Below are positions 1 to 5,485 of a stretch of 6,258 bases of DNA, one piece after another. Every line of letters starts with the position of its first letter. Position 1 is the first letter of the stretch. The stretch is from Bacteroidota bacterium. Its GTDB lineage: Bacteria > Bacteroidota > Bacteroidia > Cytophagales > Hymenobacteraceae. A model generated the notes under the pieces. It saw nothing but the letters and a program-made list of their open reading frames with translations, had not been told where the DNA came from and made no database searches. The stretch covers positions 1-6,258 of the forward strand of contig JAFADQ010000185.1 of the NCBI GenBank assembly GCA_023424725.1. Direction: 5' to 3'. The translations under genes and the position numbers were made by a program.

Positions 1-19
1 ACCCAATACACACTACCCA

Positions 20-187
20 CTACTTTTTCCCTCCTTTCTTCCCGCCGCCGTCTTGCTTATTTACAGTGGCCCAGGCGCGCTTTTCGGCTTCGGTTTCGCT
101 TACGCCGCGTTTTTCGTAGCTTTCTTCTATGTGTTCGGCCTGGCGCTTTTGCTTGTCGGTGTATTTAGATTTGTCTCCTTGTGGCAT
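20..187 (-). CDS. Small conserved Lys/Gly-tailed protein (often labelled 'plasmid stabilization protein')
   Basis: A 55-residue, highly charged soluble protein. It opens MPQGDKSKYTDKQKRQAEHI, continues with a helix-forming Glu/Arg/Lys segment that includes ERA-like 'EKRAWATVNK' (about residues 35-44), and ends in a basic Gly/Lys tail (GGGKKGGKK). The frame stays open upstream to 559, but this start is clearly right: on the minus strand AGGAGG sits 5 bases before the ATG at 187, and homology-like sequence begins exactly there. I recognise the pattern (GDKSxYTDKQxRxAEHIxESYExRGV...ETEAExRAWATVNK) from small proteins in many bacteria that databases often call 'plasmid stabilization protein'. I know of no direct functional support for that name, and nothing here is plasmid-like. 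There is no signal peptide or membrane segment. The basic tail suggests nucleic-acid or polyanion contact, which is inference. It is transcribed divergently from the gene at 332. Confidence 0.85.
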   Translation of the reverse strand: MPQGDKSKYTDKQKRQAEHIEESYEKRGVSETEAEKRAWATVNKQDGGGKKGGKK

Positions 188-189
188 GG

Positions 190-197
190 TTTCCTCC
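190..197 (-). promoter_or_regulatory. Strong Shine-Dalgarno sequence
   Basis: Read on the minus strand, AGGAGG lies 5 bases before the ATG at 185-187. It decides the start of the 55-residue gene against the longer open frame. Such a site stands out in this window, where the other genes show no clear Shine-Dalgarno sequence, as is usual in Bacteroidota. Confidence 0.8.
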
Positions 198-282
198 TTT
201 TTTAGTTTGGGTTTTGCTACGGCAGTTTTTGGAAAGAGATGGGTTAGCCTGATCAAAAAATAAGCCTGCCAGCGTTTATTGT

Positions 283-313
283 TTTGCCGTTGAAGGCACA
301 CGAAGTACATTTG
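283..313 (+). promoter_or_regulatory. Bacteroidota-type promoter for the 109-residue gene
   Basis: A -33 element TTTG (283-286) is followed after 19 bp by TACATTTG (306-313), an exact match to the Bacteroidota -7 consensus TAnnTTTG. Transcription would start near 317-320, giving a leader of about 15 bases before the ATG at 332. The match and spacing are seen directly; activity is inferred. Confidence 0.65.
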
Positions 314-331
314 GCACATCATTACTTTTGA

Positions 332-661
332 ATGAAAGCTTATTATTACCACACCACCTATTTTCCTGTGCAGTACGAAGAGCGCAGCCGTGTTAGCGAT
401 GGAACGGAAACTGCTTTGCCCGACACCGAGCCAATGGCAGAATCGCTGCTGGAGAACCCTGAATACGGTGAGCACCTGGCGCTTATGGGAAACGACGGCT
501 GGGAACTGGTAAACGTGCAGCCGCTGCTGCGCGGTATTCATGAAAGCGACCTGAACCATAACGGCGGCTATGGCTTTGGCTATTCGCTAACGGCCGGCTT
601 TTACCTGTTCTGGAAAAAAGAATACGAGAAGCAGGAAGAGGAAGAAAAAGACAGTTGGTAA
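332..661 (+). CDS. Hypothetical protein with a DUF4177-like layout
   Basis: A 109-residue acidic soluble protein with no signal peptide or membrane helix. It starts with a beta-strand-like MKAYYYHTTYF, has a linker rich in charged residues, then a helix running into GNDGWELVNV (residues 53-62), and closes with an aromatic strand AGFYLFWKKE (88-97) and a Glu/Lys-rich tail. The G-x-x-GWELV-x-V core between an N-terminal strand and a final F-x-x-F/W-K-R/K strand is the layout of the DUF4177 family of small single-domain proteins of unknown role. I assign similarity to that fold, not membership. An insertion between GWELV and the last strand (about residues 63-87, Gly/Asn/Tyr-rich) makes it longer than a typical DUF4177 domain. 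The start has no Shine-Dalgarno sequence but lies just behind a good promoter. It is divergent from the small Lys/Gly-tailed gene. Confidence 0.75.
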   Translation: MKAYYYHTTYFPVQYEERSRVSDGTETALPDTEPMAESLLENPEYGEHLALMGNDGWELVNVQPLLRGIHESDLNHNGGYGFGYSLTAGFYLFWKKEYEKQEEEEKDSW

Positions 662-673
662 ATAAAAACTAGT

Positions 674-702
674 TGCGTTAGGCGCTGATGCACCATTTTT
701 TG
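674..702 (+). terminator. Weak candidate terminator after the 109-residue gene
   Basis: TGCGTT (674-679) can pair with GATGCA (687-692), using two G-U wobbles, over a 7-base loop. A run of six T follows at 696-701. The stem is short, so this is only a candidate. Its place 13 bases past the stop of the 109-residue gene makes sense. Confidence 0.3.
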
Positions 703-801
703 GTTGCCGCAGCCTATCGGTTCGCACAAAATCTTCGTTTAAACTACTGCACAAAGCCGGCATAATTCCGTAACAGTGCTTATTTACCCATAACCGGCTT
801 C

Positions 802-1524
802 ATGGCAAGCGCAAAGCAATCATCTTCACCCAAAACCAATAGCGGCGGCACCTCCAAAGTACCATTATTTATCTCGCTGGGCATTGTGGCCACACTCATT
901 GGCTTGTATTTTCTGGTTCCGTCGTTTCATGATTATGTAAAACACGCATTTAAAACCCTTACCAGCGACGACAGAGTTGCCATTAAAGAATGGATCAGTC
1001 AGTTTGGTTTCTGGGGGCCGCTAATTATTATTTTGGCCATGGTGCTGCAAATGTTCCTGATCGTGATAAACGCGGTGGCATTAATGGTAGTGGCAGTGCT
1101 GGCGTACGGCCCGTTCTGGGGCTCGTTAATTGCTTTGGCAGCGGTTTTTACGGCCTCTACCGTTGGTTATATTATCGGGCTGATATTAGGCGAAAGCACC
1201 GTGCAAAAACTGATAGGCAAGAAAACCGAAACTAAAATGCAGGATTTTGTGCATAAATATGGTTTCTGGGCTGTAATCATTACCCGCATTTCGCCTTTTT
1301 TATCTAACGATGCCATTAGCTTTATTGCCGGAATTGCCCGGATGAATTACTTTACCTTTATGCTGGCCACCGTGCTGGGCATTTTGCCGCTTATTATTCT
1401 TATTGCATGGCTTAGCACCGAAATAGACCGGCTTAAAACCGGCCTTATCTGGATATCGGTAATAAGTTTAGCGGCGCTGGCAATTTATATTATTTACGAT
1501 AAGCAAAAACACAAAAACCAATAA
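802..1524 (+). CDS. TVP38/TMEM64 family (VTT-domain, DedA-type) inner-membrane protein
   Basis: A 240-residue polytopic membrane protein. A Ser/Lys-rich cytoplasmic N-terminus (1-19) precedes a first membrane helix (about 22-40). The VTT/SNARE-associated core spans about 68-205: GFWGPLIIIL, the AYGPFWGSL turn (101-109) and the signature R162-I-S-P165-F-x-x-x-D170-A-I-S-F174-I-A-G177. A last helix covers about 214-232, followed by a basic cytoplasmic tail. R-x-x-P and the Asp-containing re-entrant region are hallmarks of the family, whose DedA/TMEM41/VMP1 relatives act as lipid scramblases or flippases or affect membrane homeostasis. The exact substrate of bacterial TVP38-type members is not settled, so transport of a lipid or small anion is inference. 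Length fits the family (about 200-250). I found no clear promoter or ribosome binding site in the 140 bases before it. The next gene follows after 98 bases on the same strand, so co-transcription is possible but not shown. Confidence 0.9.
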   Translation: MASAKQSSSPKTNSGGTSKVPLFISLGIVATLIGLYFLVPSFHDYVKHAFKTLTSDDRVAIKEWISQFGFWGPLIIILAMVLQMFLIVINAVALMVVAVLAYGPFWGSLIALAAVFTASTVGYIIGLILGESTVQKLIGKKTETKMQDFVHKYGFWAVIITRISPFLSNDAISFIAGIARMNYFTFMLATVLGILPLIILIAWLSTEIDRLKTGLIWISVISLAALAIYIIYDKQKHKNQ

Positions 1525-1622
1525 CCTGTTACTGCCATTAACGGCGCTCTAAAAATGCCGTAAAGCAAACGGGCCAGGCTGCAGGCACCAATTTTATGGC
1601 CATCAGAAGCTAAAACCATACT

Positions 1623-2228
1623 ATGTTAGAAATATTTGTTTACTCAGATTACGTTTGCCCGTTTTGTTTTTTCGCGGAAATAGAACTGCAAAAAGCCTTA
1701 AAAGGAATAGAAGACCAGGTAGAAGTGCAATGGATGCCTTATGAGCTCCGGCCCCACCCTACCCAGCAATTAAAACCGGAAGGCAGTTACCTGCAGCAAC
1801 AGTGGAGCGAGCAGGTTTACCCCGCGGCCAGGCAATTGGGCATTAAAGCTGTTTTGCCCCGCATTTCGCCGCAACCACGCACCGATCTGGCCTTTGCAGG
1901 TTACCAATATGCCCTTGAAGAAGGAAAAGAAGAAGAATACAATGCCCGGCTTTTCAGGGCGTATTTTCAGGAAGAGCAGAATATTGGCGACGAAGAAGTG
2001 CTGGTGAAACTGGCATCGGAAATCGGATTAAACGCAAATGCTTACCGGCAGGCCCTTAAAACGAAGAAATACAAGCGCGCGCATCAGGAAGCCCTGGCCC
2101 ATGCTTACGAAGAAGTAGAAATACGCGATGTGCCCACTTTTATTATAGGCGACGAAATGGTGGAAGGACTATTGGCGGCTCCGGATTTGAAAGAAATAAT
2201 TTTGAAAAAACTGGAAGAAACGGAATAG
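1623..2228 (+). CDS. DsbA-family / FrnE-like protein-disulfide oxidoreductase (CPFC)
   Basis: A 201-residue thioredoxin-fold protein of the DsbA/2-hydroxychromene-2-carboxylate isomerase superfamily, closest in layout to FrnE. The first strand IFVYSDYVCPFC carries the redox motif C12-P-F-C15. A helical insertion occupies about 50-160, with the 'R..P.PRT..A..A..YA.E.GK...Y...LF.AYF.E..NI' pattern of FrnE proteins at about 80-121. The thioredoxin fold resumes at 163-183 with the cis-proline loop V170-P171-T and strand FIIGDEMVEG. There is no signal peptide or lipobox, so a cytoplasmic role in thiol/disulfide exchange is expected, unlike periplasmic DsbA; FrnE-type proteins have been tied to oxidative stress tolerance. 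Both active-site cysteines are present, so a redox enzyme is far likelier than an isomerase. The ATG at 1623 gives the usual short lead into strand 1. It has no Shine-Dalgarno sequence. A strong terminator follows 16 bases after the stop. Confidence 0.9.
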   Translation: MLEIFVYSDYVCPFCFFAEIELQKALKGIEDQVEVQWMPYELRPHPTQQLKPEGSYLQQQWSEQVYPAARQLGIKAVLPRISPQPRTDLAFAGYQYALEEGKEEEYNARLFRAYFQEEQNIGDEEVLVKLASEIGLNANAYRQALKTKKYKRAHQEALAHAYEEVEIRDVPTFIIGDEMVEGLLAAPDLKEIILKKLEETE

Positions 2229-2244
2229 TTTTTATAAAATCATA

Positions 2245-2284
2245 AAACAAAGAGGCTGCCCGATAAAGCAGCCTCTTTTGTTTT
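2245..2284. terminator. Strong, probably bidirectional intrinsic terminator between convergent genes
   Basis: The arms AAACAAAGAGGCTGC (2245-2259) and GCAGCCTCTTTTGTTT (2268-2283) are complementary except for one extra T, and enclose an 8-base loop. The inner 8 bp are GC-rich, and the outer A/T-rich arms supply a U-rich tail on either strand. It sits between the plus-strand DsbA-like gene (ends 2228) and the minus-strand protease gene (ends 2301), so it can serve both. Confidence 0.88.
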
Positions 2285-2300
2285 AAACAGCCAAAATAAC

Positions 2301-4400
2301 TTAGTTTACAATTAGCTTTTGATTAACTACCTGCCCTGCGGTTTGTAGTTGTATAATATAAACACCGGCTGCCAGCTTTTTGCCGGCCAGGGTTTGCAGA
2401 TCCAGTTCCTGAAGGCCGTTCTGCTCTGCTGCCTCTGTTTTTGCCACTTGCTGCCCTATTGCATTGGTAATGATAAGGCTAACTTTAGATGGCTGCAATA
2501 GTTCGTACCGTATGGTTGCCTGGCCGTTGTTTGGGTTAGGGAAAACCTGCAGGCTGTTCTTTACTACCATATCTTCGGTGCCCGAAATCAGGCTGCCAAT
2601 ACTTATCGCATCCAGGTACAGCGTGCTGCCGTTGCCACTTGTGCTTTCAAATTTCAGCATTATATTTTGGCTGCTTCCCGGCAACGAAATACTTTCCTGG
2701 CGCCATTGCTCTGCAGTAGGCACAAAATTGCCCGCCACAGCCGGCGCGGTAGCCAGTGCATTTCCCGCTTTGGCATACCTTAACGCCCAGCTTTGCCCGC
2801 AATCGGTAGAGAAATAAACGCGTAACCTGTCTGGATCGCCCAAATAAGGCTCAGAATATGCTACTTTAAAATATACTCTAGGAATGGAGGTTATCCCTGA
2901 GAAATCGATGTTAGGCGTTACCAAACTGTTTACCCGATTAAAAGGAACCGCCTGATGCCTGATGCGCATAGAAAAGCTGCCTTCAGCAGAAGCCGCAGAG
3001 GTTTGCTCCCAGGTATTGGTTGTACCATTCTGCAGGTCCCAGTCTTTTAGCTGGTCGGTAGGATGTAGCGGGAATGTGTTGCTTTCAAAACCCTCTAAAT
3101 ATGGTGCCGACAGCCCTGTAAATACCGCACTTACCTCTACATAAGCAGCTTTGGTACGGGTATTTACTCCACCAGGGTTTGTAACCGATAAAGTAACCGG
3201 ATACGTGCCCGGCGAATTATACACCACCGTTGGATTTCTTTCTGTTGATACAGATGGCGTACCTCCCGGGAAACTCCAGTTCCATTGCCATGTGGCAGTA
3301 TCCGGCTCGCCGTTATAGGTCATATCAAAAAACTTTACCTGGCTTCCGGCACAAATCGTTCTCTGGAAAGAATTAAAATCTGCTTTGGCTACGCAATTCG
3401 CAGGTGTAAAGCCATCGTTGGTGCCGGTTGCCATCAGGTTGCTTTGCGCGATAAGGTTAGAGCGGCACGATAGCGTTAGTGCGGCCAGCATGCGGTCTTT
3501 TTGCCCTTTGGTGAACATGATCTGGCACATGGTATAATCCATGATATTCTGCACGTTATCTACCGATCCGCAGGTAATCTGGCTTGTATTGCAGGCAAAA
3601 TTGGCTACGCCTATAGTGTTTGGCGTATCGGCTACGCCATCGTCGTCGTTACAGTTAGAGGCCAGGCCGGGGTTATTGCTGTTACCCCAGGTATGCGGCA
3701 AATCAAGGTAATGGCCAACTTCGTGGGTAATAGACCGGAACAAGGTAGAACCGGAACTTGTGCCGATAGAACCAAATTGCCCGGCAGCCACCAGAATACC
3801 ATCTATATCGGGCCCCGGACATGGATAATACGCATAGCCGCCTGCTCCAAAACTAATAGTTTTTACCACCCAAATATTAAGGTATTTATTAGGATCCCAG
3901 CGGATAAGGTCTTTTACGTTATCGTTAGCCGAGGAGGTAAGCGGTGTATAAGTGCGGGTAATGCCATCGGTACAGTTTCCGTTAGGATCTAACCTGGCCA
4001 GCCGGAACTCGATGCCTACATTACCAATTATAGATTGAAAAGCAGGGTCTACATCGGCAAGATCGGAGCTGGCGGCGTTAAAATCTTCGTTAAGAATGCG
4101 CATGGCATCCAGCACCTGCTCGCGGCTAATGTTGCCGTTGTTATAATCGTGCATTACATGAATCACGACCGGAACCACGATGTTGTTTTGCTGCCTTAGC
4201 TCTGCCGGAGGGTTCTCCATCAGTTTTAGCATTAGCTCGCGGTGCTCCTTTATTTGCCGGGCATAATCAGGGTCGCGTAGCATGCGCTCTTTCACCATTT
4301 TTTCGGTGCCGCAGGGCAAAGGTCCCTCGGTTTGCGCCATAACAACAGCCGGCAACATAAGTATTGCGCAAGCTGCTATTGTAACTAACTTTTTAAACAT
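2301..4400 (-). CDS. Secreted M43 (cytophagalysin/pappalysin-like) zinc metalloprotease with T9SS sorting domain
   Basis: A 699-residue multidomain exoprotease. A signal peptide (1-22) is cut after V-M-A. A pro-region follows with a CG motif at C30 that might act as a cysteine switch (inference). The metzincin catalytic domain (about 70-315) holds the zinc site H226-E227-V-G-H230-Y-L-D233-L-P-H236, the M43-typical C250-N-D-D-D-G-V-x-D-T-P segment and the Met-turn around M287 (N-I-M-D-Y). A PKD domain (about 337-424) precedes a jelly-roll/MAM-like domain (about 432-605, starting P-Y-L-E-G-F-E-S). The type A Por secretion tail (about 614-699) begins LQVFPNPNNG and ends in LIVN. This fits export by Sec, passage through the type IX secretion system and surface attachment or release. 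The usual metzincin Gly at the eighth position of the zinc motif is Asp here. The frame is open 17 codons further upstream (to 4451), but the Met at 4400 begins a textbook signal peptide. No clear promoter was found in 4401-4547. Confidence 0.93.
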   Translation of the reverse strand: MFKKLVTIAACAILMLPAVVMAQTEGPLPCGTEKMVKERMLRDPDYARQIKEHRELMLKLMENPPAELRQQNNIVVPVVIHVMHDYNNGNISREQVLDAMRILNEDFNAASSDLADVDPAFQSIIGNVGIEFRLARLDPNGNCTDGITRTYTPLTSSANDNVKDLIRWDPNKYLNIWVVKTISFGAGGYAYYPCPGPDIDGILVAAGQFGSIGTSSGSTLFRSITHEVGHYLDLPHTWGNSNNPGLASNCNDDDGVADTPNTIGVANFACNTSQITCGSVDNVQNIMDYTMCQIMFTKGQKDRMLAALTLSCRSNLIAQSNLMATGTNDGFTPANCVAKADFNSFQRTICAGSQVKFFDMTYNGEPDTATWQWNWSFPGGTPSVSTERNPTVVYNSPGTYPVTLSVTNPGGVNTRTKAAYVEVSAVFTGLSAPYLEGFESNTFPLHPTDQLKDWDLQNGTTNTWEQTSAASAEGSFSMRIRHQAVPFNRVNSLVTPNIDFSGITSIPRVYFKVAYSEPYLGDPDRLRVYFSTDCGQSWALRYAKAGNALATAPAVAGNFVPTAEQWRQESISLPGSSQNIMLKFESTSGNGSTLYLDAISIGSLISGTEDMVVKNSLQVFPNPNNGQATIRYELLQPSKVSLIITNAIGQQVAKTEAAEQNGLQELDLQTLAGKKLAAGVYIIQLQTAGQVVNQKLIVN

Positions 4401-4547
4401 AAAACTTATAATTTCGGAAGAAAGAAGGAAGTGCGCAAAGCTTAAAACCAACAGGCCTGCACCTTACCCATAAAACAGGTTACAAGATAAAGACAAGCAG
4501 AGAGATAATTGTGTTACAAAGAGAGATAAATTTCTTTCAGAAAGGCT
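4401..4547. other. Intergenic stretch between the protease and XRE regulator genes
   Basis: This 147-base gap must hold the end of the XRE unit and the protease leader, both on the minus strand. No convincing terminator is visible, and no TTG/TAnnTTTG pair with proper spacing. The nearest -7-like words read on the minus strand are TATCTTG and TAAGCTTTG, each one base off consensus spacing. Read-through from the XRE gene cannot be excluded. Confidence 0.4.
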
Positions 4548-4748
4548 TTAATCGTTTTCTTCAAGAAAAAATAAATCTTCTACTTTTACCTGCAATACAC
4601 GGGCAAGTTTAAGCGCCAGCAAAGTAGAAGGCACAAACCTTCCGGACTCTATAGAATGAATAGTTTGCCTCGAAACACCTACTTTTTCGGCCATTTCAGC
4701 TTGCCCGATGTTTTGCTTAATCCGGAGAAGCTTTAAGATGTTTGTCAT
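4548..4748 (-). CDS. Small XRE/Cro-CI family HTH transcriptional regulator
   Basis: A 66-residue single-domain DNA-binding protein. The five-helix lambda-repressor fold covers nearly all of it: helix 1 about 3-12, helix 2 G15-QAEMAEKVG, recognition helix V25-SRQTIHSIESG, then R37-FVPSTLLALKLARVL and VKVEDLFFLEE. The pattern SRQTIxxIExGxxxPSxxLAxKxAxVxxxxxEDLF is that of the short YozG-like regulators found across Firmicutes and Bacteroidota, often beside a small multi-spanning membrane protein. That is the case here: the membrane-protein gene ends 2 bp before this ATG, so the two are surely one transcript and probably translationally coupled. There is no sensor domain, so any signal must come by dimerisation, concentration or the partner. 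Autoregulation through the repeats at 5326-5419 is inferred. Confidence 0.93.
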   Translation of the reverse strand: MTNILKLLRIKQNIGQAEMAEKVGVSRQTIHSIESGRFVPSTLLALKLARVLQVKVEDLFFLEEND

Positions 4749-4750
4749 TT

Positions 4751-5293
4751 TTACTTTTTAAGTATAAGTGCCATAATCAGCACGATAATACCAGCCACAT
4801 GAATGCCTATCAGGAAATAACGAAAAACCGGGTTTTCGCGCAAATTATCTTCTGCAGTTCGGTCAGAATGCACCCATCCCGGATCGAAAAACACTCCTAT
4901 CTGAAAAATAATCTGGTATATAAGTAAAGGAATTATAAGCAGAAACAGAATTAAATGCGATAAATGATCTACATCTATAATTGAAGAGCCATCTTTGCGC
5001 AGGGTAAGTAAATTAACAAACAGAAACTGAAATGCGGCGAGAAAGCTTATAAACAGCCCGGCTCTTTGCGCGGTATAACGAACACGCTGAATCTGCTCGT
5101 CGTCGACTTTTTCTTTACTGAAAGTGAGAATAAAAAGCCCAAATGCAAAAATTAGCTCCAAAACCGGAAACTGAATCTCAGAGGGAATAACAAGTTGTAG
5201 CAGTTCATGTTTTTCGAGCAAAATCAGCGAAAACCCCAGAATCGCTCCAACGCAAATTGCTGCTCCTAAATATTTACCCCAGTATCCGTTCAT
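4751..5293 (-). CDS. Five-helix membrane protein paired with the XRE regulator
   Basis: A 180-residue protein (from the Met at 5293) of no named function. It has five hydrophobic segments, at about 8-26, 42-58, 78-97, 111-135 and 158-178. Between helices 2 and 3 lies a charged loop S-K-E-K62-V-D-D-E66-Q-I-x-x-V-R. Between helices 4 and 5 is a loop DPGWVHSDRTAEDNLRENP, and the C-terminus is LKK. From memory, the S-K/R-E-K-x-x-D-E-x-I-x-x-I/V-R loop recurs in uncharacterised Bacteroidota membrane proteins encoded beside small XRE regulators, which supports a conserved module. Earlier in-frame Met codons exist at 5317 (188 aa) and 5356 (201 aa). The last lies inside the predicted promoter and is unlikely. 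5293 is preferred over 5317 because it leaves a short polar N-terminus before helix 1; neither has a Shine-Dalgarno sequence. Possible roles are a membrane sensor or an anti-regulator tethering the XRE protein, both inference. Confidence 0.8.
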   Translation of the reverse strand: MNGYWGKYLGAAICVGAILGFSLILLEKHELLQLVIPSEIQFPVLELIFAFGLFILTFSKEKVDDEQIQRVRYTAQRAGLFISFLAAFQFLFVNLLTLRKDGSSIIDVDHLSHLILFLLIIPLLIYQIIFQIGVFFDPGWVHSDRTAEDNLRENPVFRYFLIGIHVAGIIVLIMALILKK

Positions 5294-5325
5294 CGGAAAA
5301 ATGCTTATACTTTGCATAGCTCTAT

Positions 5326-5419
5326 AAGTAAAGTTAACATTACAAATGCAAAACAAACTTTACAACAATGTCAAGTACACTTTACAATTAATTTTCCGGT
5401 TTAGAGTTTTAAGTAAAGT
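5326..5419. repeat. Cluster of four GTAAAGT/ACTTTAC words, operator-like
   Basis: The 7-bp word occurs at 5328-5334 and 5413-5419 as GTAAAGT (each inside AAGTAAAGT), and at 5357-5363 and 5379-5385 as ACTTTAC (each inside ACTTTACAA). A degenerate ACATTACAA lies at 5338-5346. The two inner copies are direct repeats 22 bp apart, and the outer two point the other way. The cluster covers the predicted promoter of the membrane protein/XRE unit and lies ahead of priA. Binding by the XRE protein is the natural guess but is not shown by sequence alone. Confidence 0.5.
5343..5374 (-). promoter_or_regulatory. Candidate promoter of the membrane protein/XRE unit
   Basis: Read on the minus strand, TTG (5374-5372, part of TTGAC) is followed after 21 bp by TGCATTTG (5350-5343), one mismatch from TAnnTTTG. 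Spacing fits the Bacteroidota consensus. Transcription would begin near 5338, downstream of the Met at 5356, which argues for the starts at 5317 or 5293. Copies of the ACTTTAC word lie in the spacer and just upstream of the -33 element. Confidence 0.5.
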
Positions 5420-5485
5420 CTGTAATTCTCCCGCAACTTTCCGAACTTTGCCAGTTCAGCATACCCAAACCTGCAAGCACCAATT

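Noticed and set aside
188..559. Extension of the 55-residue minus-strand gene to a 179-residue protein
   Set aside because: The upstream part overlaps the divergent gene at 332, has no family-like sequence, and ignores the AGGAGG site placed just before the ATG at 187.
754..800. Inverted repeat AAGCCGG (754-760) / CCGGCTT (794-800) ending at the start codon of the TVP38-type gene
   Set aside because: The 7-bp arms are separated by 33 bases, with no aptamer-like conservation visible and no second pairing; probably chance, so no riboswitch is called.
1538..1563. Small hairpin ACGGC...GCCGT after the TVP38-type gene
   Set aside because: Only 5 bp with an 11-base A-rich loop and no T run on the plus strand; not credible as a terminator.
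1596..1613. Five-codon frame MAIRS just before the DsbA-like gene, as a possible leader peptide
   Set aside because: No ribosome binding site, no biased amino-acid run and no attenuator hairpin follow it.
3501..3992. A 163-codon open frame on the plus strand, opposite the protease catalytic domain
   Set aside because: It lies wholly antisense to a well-supported coding region, its translation shows no recognisable domain, and it overlaps the zinc-motif codons; it is a shadow frame.
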